A stretch of 15,635 bases of DNA, from positions 13,368-29,002 of the forward strand of contig DBTR01000014.1 of assembly GCA_002307145.1 (NCBI GenBank), written 5' to 3'. Origin of the DNA: Rhodospirillum sp. UBA1311 (lineage in GTDB: Bacteria; Pseudomonadota; Alphaproteobacteria; Rhodospirillales; Rhodospirillaceae). Of this stretch, positions 1-6,479 are shown one piece after another (the stretch's first letter is position 1; every line of letters begins with the position of its first letter). Made by a program: the position numbers and the translations under genes. Under the pieces are notes generated by a model that worked only from the letters and a program-made list of their open reading frames with translations, searched no databases and had not been told where the DNA came from.

Positions 1-735
1 AAGCACGACTGGGAAATCCACAGCCTGATGGCCACCGCCATGGGTTATCCGATGCATTACAACAATGCCAAGGAAATCTGGGACGAACTGCGCGGCCTGT
101 GCCACTTGTTCACCGGTGCCACTTATGAAAAGATGGCCGGTCTGGGTTACATCCAGTGGCCGTGCCTGGACGAAGCTGATCCGGGCGCACAGTGGCTGTA
201 CAAGGGTAACAAGTTCGATACGCCGAGCGGCAAGGTGCAGCTGTTTGCCACCGAATGGCGCGCCCCGATCGATCAGATCAACGAAGAATTCCCGCTGATC
301 CTGTGTACGGTGCGTGAAGTTGGTCACTACTCCTGCCGTTCCATGACGGGTAACTGCACCGCGCTGGCAACGCTGGCTGACGAACCTGGGTATGTCCAGA
401 TCCACCCGGAAGACGCCAAGAAGCTCGGTATTATCGATCAGGCCCTGGTATGGGTGTCCTCACGTCGTGGTAAAGTCATCACACGTGCAAATGTGACAGA
501 ACGTGCCAACAAGGGCGCTGTGTACATGACCTACCAGTGGTGGATCGGCGCGTGCAACGAACTGACGATGCACCACGTCGACCCGATCTCGAAGACGCCT
601 GAGTACAAGTTCAGCGCCGTCCAGGTCGACGCGATTCCCGACCAGATCGCGGCGGAACGCTACGTCGTGCAGGAATACAGCGCGCTGAAGAACCGGCTCG
701 CCAAGGACGCGAACCGGGTTCCCGCCCTCGCGTGA
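1..735 (+). CDS. fdhF: Formate dehydrogenase H-type catalytic subunit, C-terminal part (5' end outside window)
   Basis: This is the last 244 codons of a molybdopterin (bis-MGD) formate dehydrogenase, which oxidises formate to CO2 and, in the FDH-H family, passes electrons to a membrane hydrogenase (formate hydrogenlyase). The visible part matches the C-terminal cofactor-binding domain of E. coli FdhF very closely as I remember it: VREVGHYSCRSMTGNC, the stretch ADEPGYVQIHPEDAKKLGI, then KGAVYMTYQWWIGACNEL and KTPEYKFSAV. The frame is open from base 1, so the ATG at 28 is internal. The selenocysteine or cysteine active site and the 4Fe-4S site lie upstream and cannot be judged. hypA follows 61 bp downstream, which suits a hydrogenase-linked role. 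G+C is only about 52-57% over the sampled lines in the first ~540 bases, then about 62-65% near the 3' end, against about 70% in later genes, which suggests transfer. The family call is firm; the coupling to a hydrogenase is inference. Confidence 0.95.
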   Translation, partial: KHDWEIHSLMATAMGYPMHYNNAKEIWDELRGLCHLFTGATYEKMAGLGYIQWPCLDEADPGAQWLYKGNKFDTPSGKVQLFATEWRAPIDQINEEFPLILCTVREVGHYSCRSMTGNCTALATLADEPGYVQIHPEDAKKLGIIDQALVWVSSRRGKVITRANVTERANKGAVYMTYQWWIGACNELTMHHVDPISKTPEYKFSAVQVDAIPDQIAAERYVVQEYSALKNRLAKDANRVPALA

Positions 736-746
736 CGCCATCGGGC

Positions 747-776
747 CGCGGCGCGGGGGGAAAACCTCGCGCCGCG
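747..776 (+). other. Stable intercistronic hairpin between fdhF and hypA
   Basis: CGCGGCGCG (747-755) and CGCGCCGCG (768-776) are perfect inverted repeats. Two more GC pairs and a G-U pair can extend the stem to 12 bp around a GGAAAA loop. No T-run follows on either strand, so it is not a classical intrinsic terminator. It may act as a 3' mRNA stabiliser for fdhF or reduce read-through into hypA. GC-rich DNA gives many hairpins by chance, but a 9-bp perfect stem exactly in a 61-bp gap is above background. Confidence 0.55.
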
Positions 777-796
777 AATACCGGAAGGATCGGACC

Positions 797-1138
797 ATGC
801 ACGAAATCTCGATCTGCAACGCCCTTCTCGACCGCATCGAAGCCGAGCGCAACACCCGGACGTTTTCGCGCGTCCGCCGCGTCCGCATCGAGATCGGCCA
901 ATTCAGTTGCGTCGAGCCCGACGCACTGCGGTATGCTTTCGAGCTGATGACCCGGGGCAGCCTGATCGAAGGCGCGACACTCGAACTCGACCGACCGCCG
1001 GGCCGCGCCACCTGCCTCGCGTGCGGCGCCGAAGTCGAGGTCGCGTCGCGCACCGACCTCTGCCCGGCGTGCCGGACCGGCGCCTTGCGCGTCACCGGCG
1101 GCGACGGCATGCGCTTCGTCGAGATGGAGGTTTCCTAG
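797..1138 (+). CDS. hypA: Hydrogenase nickel insertion protein HypA
   Basis: HypA delivers nickel, with HypB, to the large subunit of [NiFe]-hydrogenases in the cytoplasm. The 113-residue length is typical. The N-terminus MHEIS carries the family nickel ligand His2 with Glu3. The zinc site is CLAC (Cys73, Cys76) plus CPAC (Cys89, Cys92), and the C-terminal MRFVEMEV is characteristic. A GGAAGGA ribosome-binding site ends 7 bases before the ATG. It lies 61 bp after fdhF on the same strand, behind a hairpin, and may be co-transcribed with it. Its GC-rich codon use resembles the rest of the window rather than the body of fdhF. No hydrogenase structural gene is in the window, so the client enzyme is inferred to be encoded elsewhere, probably upstream. 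Confidence 0.95.
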   Translation: MHEISICNALLDRIEAERNTRTFSRVRRVRIEIGQFSCVEPDALRYAFELMTRGSLIEGATLELDRPPGRATCLACGAEVEVASRTDLCPACRTGALRVTGGDGMRFVEMEVS

Positions 1139-1270
1139 CCGCACGCCTTGGCCTTCCCCCCGACTCAACAACCCTCTATTTTGAATTTCCGCGAGCGACG
1201 GACCCACCCAGAGATTGCCGACAAGGTGCCTTGATGATGCTTTCGTGGATCACAGAATTCAGGCGATGCG

Positions 1271-2170
1271 ATGCAGGATAAGCTCGAATTTCTGCTCGCG
1301 CTGGCGCGGGAGAAGCACTTCGGGCGCGCGGCCCAGAGTTGCGGCGTGTCCCAGCCGAACCTGTCGATCGCGATCAAGCAGCTGGAAAACCTGCTGGGCG
1401 TTCCCCTGGTCGACCGGGGCGCGCGGTTTTTCGGCTTCACCCCCGAGGGCGAGCGGGTTCTCGACTGGGCGCGGCGGATCGTCGGCGACATGCGGGCGAT
1501 GCGCGCCGACGTCGAGATGATGAAGCAAGGGCTGACCGGCCACCTGCGGATCGCGGTGGTGCCGATGGCCCTGCCGATCGTGTCGCGGGTGACCACCGCG
1601 TTCGCCGCGCTGCACGCCGGGGTGCGGCTGACGATTTCGTCCAACACTTCGTCCGAGGTGATGTCGCTCCTCGAAAACCTCGAAGTCGACGTCGGCATCA
1701 CCTACCTCGACAACGAACCGATCACGCCCTTGATCGGCTTTCCCCTCTACCGCGAACGCTATCACCTGGTGACCGCCGCCGACGGCCCGTTCGGCGATCG
1801 CCAAAGCGTCACCTGGGAAGAGGCGGCGACGCTGCCGCTCTGCCTGTTGAGCCCCGACATGCAGAACCGCCGGATCATCGACCGCAGTTTCGCCGAGATC
1901 GGCGTCCACATCGAACCCGCCCTCGAAGCCAACTCGCTGGTGGTGCTGCTCACCCACGTCCGAGCGGGCGGCTGGTCGACGATCCTGCCGCGCATCGTCG
2001 TCGATCCCCTGGGGTTCTCGTCCGACGTGCGGGTGATTCCCCTGGTCGCGCCGGAAAAGTCGACGCTGATCGGCATGGTCGCCACCGCGCGCGACCCGCA
2101 ACCACCGCTCACCGCCGCGATGATCCTCGAAATCCGCCGCCTGTCGTCGATCCTCACCGAACTCGCCTGA
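1271..2170 (+). CDS. LysR-family transcriptional regulator
   Basis: A 299-residue LysR-type regulator. Residues 1-60 form the winged helix-turn-helix (KLEFLLALAREKHFGRAAQ, then SQPNLSIAIKQLENLLGVPLVDR), and residues 90-295 are the periplasmic-binding-protein-like effector domain starting around GHLRIAVVP. Length is normal. The start is preceded by a weak AGG-type ribosome-binding site 7 bases upstream; no better start exists. It follows hypA after 132 bp and converges on fdhD with only 4 bp between the stop codons. Its position between fdhF-hypA and fdhD suggests control of formate dehydrogenase genes, as LysR proteins do beside some other formate dehydrogenase operons. The effector and target are not visible in the sequence, so no gene name is given. 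Confidence 0.92.
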   Translation: MQDKLEFLLALAREKHFGRAAQSCGVSQPNLSIAIKQLENLLGVPLVDRGARFFGFTPEGERVLDWARRIVGDMRAMRADVEMMKQGLTGHLRIAVVPMALPIVSRVTTAFAALHAGVRLTISSNTSSEVMSLLENLEVDVGITYLDNEPITPLIGFPLYRERYHLVTAADGPFGDRQSVTWEEAATLPLCLLSPDMQNRRIIDRSFAEIGVHIEPALEANSLVVLLTHVRAGGWSTILPRIVVDPLGFSSDVRVIPLVAPEKSTLIGMVATARDPQPPLTAAMILEIRRLSSILTELA

Positions 2171-2182
2171 GCCTTCAGGCGA
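2163..2182. other. Hairpin spanning the convergent lysR and fdhD stop codons
   Basis: TCGCCTGA (2163-2170) and TCAGGCGA (2175-2182) form an 8-bp perfect inverted repeat around a GCCT loop. The last three bases of the left arm are the lysR stop TGA. The first three of the right arm are the fdhD stop read on the other strand. No T-run follows in either direction, so it would be at most a weak two-way terminator or a 3'-end protecting stem. Confidence 0.5.
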
Positions 2183-3008
2183 TCCGGCCGGGGGTGGCGT
2201 AGACGGTGAAGCGGCCCTCGCGCACGAACGCCGCCAGCCCGACGCCGCAACCGTCCGCAAGTTCGATCGCAAGGCTGGTCGGCGCGGAAACCGACGCGAT
2301 CAGCGGAATCCCGGCGGCGGCGGCCTTGTGCACCATTTCATACGAACACCGGCTCGACACCAGGGCGAATCCCGTCGCCGCGTCGATGCCGCTGCGCGCC
2401 AGGTGGCCGATCAGCTTGTCGAGGGCGTTGTGGCGGCCGATGTCCTCGCGCACCGCGGCGATCTCGCCGTCCGGCGTCGCGAACGCGGCGGCGTGGACCG
2501 CGCCGACGACGCGATTGAGGCTCTGCCGCGCCGCCAGCCCGCCCATCGCGCGGGTGATCGCCTCGGGGCGGAAGGCCTGGACCGAGCGCACCGGCTCGAT
2601 CGGACGCAGCGCCTCTGCAAAGCTGTCGGTGCCACACAGGCCGCAGCTGCTGCCGACCAGGAGGGTGCGTCGATGGCGCTCGCGCAGCGCGGCGTAGGAG
2701 GTGCCGTCGAGGGTAACGTCGACCTTGAAGCCCTGGTCCACCGCGACGACGTTGACCGCCGCGATGTCGTCGACCCGCGCGACAAGCTTTTCCGTGAGCG
2801 AGAACCCCACCGCAAGGTCGTCGAGCGCGAGCGGGCTCGCGAGAATTACCGAGAACGGAAACCGGTTGAACACCAGAACCGTTGGAACTTCCTCGGCGAT
2901 CGCCTCGGCGCGGGCGGCCCGGCCATCGGCGGCGTAGCGCACTGCGTCGCGCAGCACCGCCCCCCGGATCGGCGGCGGCCCCTCGGAATCGATCGCGTCC
3001 TCGGTCAT
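2175..3008 (-). CDS. fdhD: Formate dehydrogenase accessory sulfurtransferase FdhD
   Basis: FdhD transfers sulfur from the cysteine desulfurase IscS to the bis-MGD molybdenum cofactor and is required for active formate dehydrogenases. The protein has 277 residues, the same as E. coli FdhD. It carries the conserved CGLC motif (Cys122, Cys125, in GSSCGLCGTDSF), the signature AVREDIGRHNALDKLIG, and SSRCSYEMVHKAAAAGIPLIASVSAPT. The ATG at 3008 has AGGGGA about 10 bases upstream. It is downstream of nikR on the same strand after 122 bp with its own candidate promoter, and tail to tail with the LysR gene. The function fits the fdhF gene in the same window directly. Confidence 0.96.
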   Translation of the reverse strand: MTEDAIDSEGPPPIRGAVLRDAVRYAADGRAARAEAIAEEVPTVLVFNRFPFSVILASPLALDDLAVGFSLTEKLVARVDDIAAVNVVAVDQGFKVDVTLDGTSYAALRERHRRTLLVGSSCGLCGTDSFAEALRPIEPVRSVQAFRPEAITRAMGGLAARQSLNRVVGAVHAAAFATPDGEIAAVREDIGRHNALDKLIGHLARSGIDAATGFALVSSRCSYEMVHKAAAAGIPLIASVSAPTSLAIELADGCGVGLAAFVREGRFTVYATPGRIA

Positions 3009-3038
3009 CGGAATTTCATCCCCTGCAATATCTCCACA

Positions 3039-3066
3039 AGAATAAGCGAGAATACAGCGGCGTCAA
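3039..3066 (-). promoter_or_regulatory. Candidate sigma-70 promoter of fdhD
   Basis: On the minus strand TTGACG (3066-3061) and TATTCT (3044-3039) are separated by 16 bp, about 30 bases before the fdhD start. They match the consensus at 5/6 and 4/6 positions. The flanking stretch to 3120 is AT-rich, unlike the coding sequence around it, as expected for a regulatory region. This is a visual match only. Confidence 0.45.
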
Positions 3067-3130
3067 TTCCGATCATCCACAGTCATGGACTAATCGAATC
3101 ATAGAAATTATTTATGAAACGACGAGCGGA

Positions 3131-3601
3131 CTACGCTTGATCGTCTTCATGGGAATGGACATGGGCGTGGCTATGGCCGTGGGTATGATCGTGGTCGGCG
3201 TGTTGCGTCGAGATCAGGTGGAGGTTGCCGTAATGCACGCCGGTTTCCGCCATCATCGAATCCGCGAATCCCCGCACGTCGGAGGTCGCGCCCTTCAGCA
3301 CCGCGATTTCGAGGCAGTTCTCGTGGTCGAGGTGAACGTGGAGCGTCGACAGCACGAGATCGTGGCGCGCGTGCTGCGCCTCGGTGACGCGGCGCGAAAG
3401 CTCGCGCTGGTGGTGGTTGAAGACGTAGGAGAGGCAGCCCACCGCGCTGCTCGCCCGATCCTCGCTCTGCCGGTCCTGTTCGAGGCGGTCGCGAAGCAGG
3501 TCGCGGATCGCCTCCGAGCGGTTGGCGTAGCCCTTGCGCTTGATGAAGGCGTCGAATTCGAGAAGAAGATTGTCCTCAAGCGAGATCGTGACCCGTTCCA
3601 T
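3131..3601 (-). CDS. nikR: Nickel-responsive transcriptional regulator NikR with His-rich tail
   Basis: NikR is a ribbon-helix-helix repressor that binds DNA when loaded with nickel and shuts off nickel uptake. Residues 1-45 are the RHH domain (MERVTISLEDNL, then YANRSEAIRDLLR). Residues 55-133 are the ACT-like nickel domain. His77, His88, His90 and Cys96 align with the four E. coli nickel ligands (His76, His87, His89, Cys95). At 156 residues it is longer than E. coli NikR (133). The extra C-terminus has nine histidines in residues 134-151 in an alternating H-x pattern, probably for extra nickel or other metal binding. The ATG overlaps the end of nikO by 26 bp and has a good GAGGA site. As the last gene of the nik operon it would control its own supply. 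Confidence 0.96.
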   Translation of the reverse strand: MERVTISLEDNLLLEFDAFIKRKGYANRSEAIRDLLRDRLEQDRQSEDRASSAVGCLSYVFNHHQRELSRRVTEAQHARHDLVLSTLHVHLDHENCLEIAVLKGATSDVRGFADSMMAETGVHYGNLHLISTQHADHDHTHGHSHAHVHSHEDDQA

Positions 3602-4406
3602 AGCCTGTTCCTCGTGCCGGTTCGCCCCGAAGATCTAGCACATCGCCGCCGCCCCGCGCGACCAAAGCCGAACCGCGCGCGAGGCCGGTGCGAGCGAGCA
3701 GCGCCGCATCGCCAAGGACCGCGCCGGGCGGACCGATCGCCGCCACCCGCCCGGCGTCGAGGACGACGCAAAGGTCGGCGAGCGCCGCGACGATGCCGAG
3801 GTCGTGGGTCGCGGTGATCACCGTCCGCCCCGAGCCCCGGCAGCCGCCGAGGAATGCCACCACCTCGGCGGCGCTTTTCGGGTCGAGTTCCGCCGTCGGC
3901 TCGTCGAGCAGCAGCACCTCCGGCTCCGCCACCAGCACCGAGGCGAGCGCCACCCGCTTCTGCTCGCCGCCCGACAGGCGGTTGGGCGAGCGATCCTTCA
4001 GGTGCTGGATGCCGAAGGCGGCGAGCGACGCCGCGACCCGCGCGCGGATCTCGTCGCGCGGCAGGCCGAACTGGAGCAGGGTGAACGCGATCTCGTCGAA
4101 CACCGTCGGATTGAACAGTTGCACCTCGGCGTTCTGGAACACCAGCCCGACGCGCCGCCGGAATGCGAACGCCGTGGCGTCGTCCTGCATCCGCGCTTCC
4201 GAGAGGACCTCGCCGAACGCCGCGACGCTGCCGCGATCGGCGAAATAGAGGCCGTCGAGAAGCCGCAGCAGCGTCGATTTGCCGGAGCCGTTCGCACCGA
4301 GAAGGGCGATGCACTGCCCCGCCGAAACCGTGAGGTCGAGCCCCGCGAGCGCCGTCGCGTCGCGGTAGGCGTAATGGACGTCGCGAAGCTCGAACACCGC
4401 GGCCAT
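3576..4406 (-). CDS. nikO: ECF nickel transporter ATP-binding subunit NikO/CbiO
   Basis: ATPase of an energy-coupling-factor metal importer, 276 residues. In order: Walker A GANGSGKS (37-44), Q-loop Gln91, ABC signature LSGGEQ (144-149), Walker B VLLLDEP (164-170) and switch His201. The start ATG overlaps the nikQ stop (TGATG) and the 3' end overlaps nikR, so translation is probably coupled along the operon. CbiO (cobalt) and NikO (nickel) cannot be told apart from this subunit alone. The neighbouring nikR, hypA and the upstream NikR-like operator decide for nickel. Confidence 0.94.
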   Translation of the reverse strand: MAAVFELRDVHYAYRDATALAGLDLTVSAGQCIALLGANGSGKSTLLRLLDGLYFADRGSVAAFGEVLSEARMQDDATAFAFRRRVGLVFQNAEVQLFNPTVFDEIAFTLLQFGLPRDEIRARVAASLAAFGIQHLKDRSPNRLSGGEQKRVALASVLVAEPEVLLLDEPTAELDPKSAAEVVAFLGGCRGSGRTVITATHDLGIVAALADLCVVLDAGRVAAIGPPGAVLGDAALLARTGLARGSALVARGGGDVLDLRGEPARGTGYGTGHDLA

Positions 4407-5245
4407 CACGCGCCCCCGAACCACATCGCCATCGCCGCGACCGCGCCAAAGACCGCGAGCGCCACCCAGTCGCGCGGCCGGGTGCGGAAGTCGTCGAGCA
4501 GGAACACTTCGCCGCGATAGCCGCGCGAAATCATCGCCAGATGAACCTCGGAGCTGAGGTGCAGCGCCTTGCCGAACAGCACCCCCGCCGTCGCGGCCGC
4601 CATCCGCCGCCGGTCGCGGCCGCCGAGCGCGCCGACGGTGCGGCTGCGCCGCGCCTCGACCATCTGCACGGCGACGGACTGGAGGAGGAAGACGTAGCGA
4701 TGGGTCATGCCGAGGATCGCCACCAGCACCACCGGCGCGCGATACGCCCGGAGCGCCTTCAGCACGTGCGGCCACGGCGTCGAGAGCACCAGCAGCGCCG
4801 CGAAGGTCGCGGCGGTTTCGCCCCGGCCGAGGAGGAAGGCGGCGCTGCGCAGGCCTTGCAGGGTGATCGGCCAGGCGAGCCCCGGCACGCGGGCGACGAC
4901 CTCGCCCGGCACCAGGACGATCGCGGGCAGCGCGACGAGGCCGGTGAAGGCGAACACTCCGAGCCAGACCTGCCGGGCGAGGCGCGCCGGCGCGATCCGC
5001 GACAGCAGGGCGAGGAGCACGGCGAACCCGAACAGGCCTCCGAGCACGACCAGCGACCTCACCGAAACCGCAACGACGATCAGCAGGACGAAACCTCCGA
5101 CCTTGATCCTCGGGTCGAGATGCTGGAGCAGGCCGTCGCGGGCGGCGATATCCTCGGCGTCGAACGCGCGGCACATCGCCCGCGACACGCTCTCGGTCAG
5201 GCCGCGCCGGGAGCGCCGGGGGCGATCGACCGCATCATCCGCCAT
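4406..5245 (-). CDS. nikQ: ECF nickel transporter transmembrane subunit NikQ/CbiQ
   Basis: Membrane scaffold (T component) linking the ATPase to the substrate-binding subunit. The protein is 279 residues with several hydrophobic segments between about residues 48 and 275. The C-terminal half carries the family region with charged coupling helices, ARRSRTVGA and later AMISRGYRGE. The ATG at 5245 is chosen because it overlaps the nikM stop by 11 bp and starts MADDAVDRP. The frame stays open further upstream, but that would run deep into nikM and add only an arginine-rich stretch. The ribosome-binding site is weak, consistent with translational coupling. It ends in a one-base overlap with nikO. 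Confidence 0.9.
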   Translation of the reverse strand: MADDAVDRPRRSRRGLTESVSRAMCRAFDAEDIAARDGLLQHLDPRIKVGGFVLLIVVAVSVRSLVVLGGLFGFAVLLALLSRIAPARLARQVWLGVFAFTGLVALPAIVLVPGEVVARVPGLAWPITLQGLRSAAFLLGRGETAATFAALLVLSTPWPHVLKALRAYRAPVVLVAILGMTHRYVFLLQSVAVQMVEARRSRTVGALGGRDRRRMAAATAGVLFGKALHLSSEVHLAMISRGYRGEVFLLDDFRTRPRDWVALAVFGAVAAMAMWFGGA

Positions 5246-6320
5246 GGGCCGCGCCCGATTCGGGCGTGCGTGGGCCCTGGCCGCGCGTCCGCGCGACGAT
5301 CCACGCCAGCGCCAGCACCGCAAGGCTCACCAACCCTGCGCCGACCACCGCCGAAACGATGTAGCCGAAGCTCGGATCGTGCATGAACCCCGGCGCGTAA
5401 TCCGGCAGCGGCGCGGTCCAGAGGCTGGACAAGCGCTCCAGCCCCACGGGCACGCCGTCGGGCAACGCCGCGTTGCCGGTGGCGGCGACGATCTGCGCGC
5501 GGCTTTCCGGGTCCTGGAAATCCTCGACCCCCCACTCGCCCCAGGCCATCCCCGCCGCGAGAAGGCCGAGCGGCGAGGCCACCATCATCGCGCCGAGGCC
5601 GAGCCAGAGCGCCCGCGTCGCACGCCAGCCGCCGCCGGGGCGGGCGGCGGTGACTTCGAGCAGTTCGGGATTGGCGCGCTGCAGATACGCCACCAGCCCG
5701 CCCGCGATCACCGCCTCGGCGGCGCCCGCAACGGTGACGTGCGCGGCCATCATCGCCGGGATCGCGAGACTGAGGGGATAGGGTGCATAAAGCGGCGTGC
5801 CGGTCGCGTCGTGGAACAGCATCGGCTGGATGCCGAATTCGCACGCGGCGAGGAACGCCGCGACGTTGATCCCGGCATATCCGGCGAGCGCGGCGGCGAC
5901 GACCCGACGCCGCGAGCCGATCGCGCTTCGCCCGGAGACCAGCCGGTACACCGCATAGGCGACCAGCGGCCCGGCGATCGCCATGTTGACGCAGTTCGCG
6001 CCGAACGCAGTGATGCCGCCGTCGCCGAAAAACAACGCCTGGATCATCAGCGCGATCGAAACCGCGAGCATCGCCGCCCAAGGGCCGAGCAGGACCGCGC
6101 CGATGCCGAGACCCACCGCGTGTGCGGTGGTGCCGCCGGGGATCGGCAGGTTGAACATCATCACCACGAACGAGAACGCCGACACCATCGCGAGGAGCGG
6201 CACCGCCCGGGTGTGCAGCACCCGCTTCACCCGTCGGAACCCAATCGACCAGAATGGAACCGCCACCGCATAGGCGACGGCGCACGTCGCGGGGCTCAAG
6301 TACCCGTCGGGAATATGCAC
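5235..6320 (-). CDS. nikMN: ECF nickel transporter substrate-binding subunit, NikM-NikN fusion
   Basis: The 361-residue protein begins MHIPDGYLSP, the hallmark of CbiM/NikM. In NikM structures nickel is bound by the N-terminal amine, His2 and His67; numbered from the GTG at 6320, this protein has His2 and His67 (in GGTTAHAVG) at exactly those positions. That fixes the start at GTG 6320 although the frame stays open to an ATG at 6422. The longer form would bury the essential N-terminus and cross the promoter. Residues 1-210 are the CbiM domain. Residues 235-345 resemble the NikN/PDGLE domain (PDGVPVGLERL), making a NikMN fusion. GGAG lies 9 bases before the start. It is the first gene of the nikMN-Q-O-R operon. 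Confidence 0.93.
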   Translation of the reverse strand: MHIPDGYLSPATCAVAYAVAVPFWSIGFRRVKRVLHTRAVPLLAMVSAFSFVVMMFNLPIPGGTTAHAVGLGIGAVLLGPWAAMLAVSIALMIQALFFGDGGITAFGANCVNMAIAGPLVAYAVYRLVSGRSAIGSRRRVVAAALAGYAGINVAAFLAACEFGIQPMLFHDATGTPLYAPYPLSLAIPAMMAAHVTVAGAAEAVIAGGLVAYLQRANPELLEVTAARPGGGWRATRALWLGLGAMMVASPLGLLAAGMAWGEWGVEDFQDPESRAQIVAATGNAALPDGVPVGLERLSSLWTAPLPDYAPGFMHDPSFGYIVSAVVGAGLVSLAVLALAWIVARTRGQGPRTPESGAAHGG

Positions 6321-6342
6321 GATCCGCCGCTCCGATCCCCCT

Positions 6343-6371
6343 GGTGTGAACTTTTCAACTTTATTCACACC
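6343..6371 (-). promoter_or_regulatory. Predicted NikR operator upstream of nikMN
   Basis: GGTGTGAA (6343-6350) and TTCACACC (6364-6371) form a perfect inverted repeat with a 13-bp spacer, equivalent to GTGTGA-N15-TCACAC. E. coli NikR binds GTATGA-N16-TCATAC, so half-site and spacing are very similar. The repeat covers the -10 element of the nik promoter and lies 23-51 bases before the nikM start, where bound NikR would block transcription. The assignment rests on sequence and on nikR being the last gene of the operon. Confidence 0.75.
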
Positions 6372-6386
6372 GGCGGATTTCGTCAA
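6358..6386 (-). promoter_or_regulatory. Sigma-70-type promoter of the nik operon
   Basis: Minus-strand TTGACG (6386-6381) and TAAAGT (6363-6358) are separated by exactly 17 bp, with 5/6 and 4/6 consensus matches. The predicted transcription start near 6350 leaves a leader of about 30 nt with GGAG before the GTG start. The -10 element lies inside the spacer of the predicted NikR operator, and the whole promoter follows directly after the b561 terminator. Confidence 0.65.
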
Positions 6387-6420
6387 TTGCCACGCGGGGA
6401 TAGTCGCGCCGAAAGCGCGC

Positions 6421-6462
6421 AATAAAAAGGGCGGCGACGCCGGGATTCCGGCCTCGCCGCCC
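6421..6462 (-). terminator. Rho-independent terminator after the b561 gene
   Basis: Arms 6429-6437 and 6454-6462 form a perfect 9-bp stem (GGGCGGCGA/TCGCCGCCC). It continues after a one-base mismatch into a 5-bp stem (6439-6443 with 6448-6452) around a 4-base loop. On the minus strand the hairpin is followed by TTTTTATT. It starts 18 bp after the b561 stop codon and separates the ccm/b561 run from the nik promoter. Confidence 0.88.
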
Positions 6463-6479
6463 GGGTCGTCGGCGTCGGT

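Noticed and set aside
1139..1270. Promoter and LysR box upstream of the lysR gene
   Set aside because: A slightly AT-rich stretch around 1170-1190 and TTGCCG near 1216 were considered, but no pair with good -10 sequence and spacing, and no convincing T-N11-A palindrome, could be supported.
6343..6371. CRP/FNR-type site reading of the nikM palindrome
   Set aside because: The TGTGA/TCACA arms look CRP-like, but CRP needs a 6-bp spacer and FNR needs TTGAT-N4-ATCAA. The actual spacing fits NikR far better.
6397..6420. Hairpin CGCGC/GCGCG just upstream of the nik promoter
   Set aside because: On the minus strand it comes after the T-run of the b561 terminator and has none of its own; on the plus strand it is followed by A-rich sequence and there is no gene to terminate.
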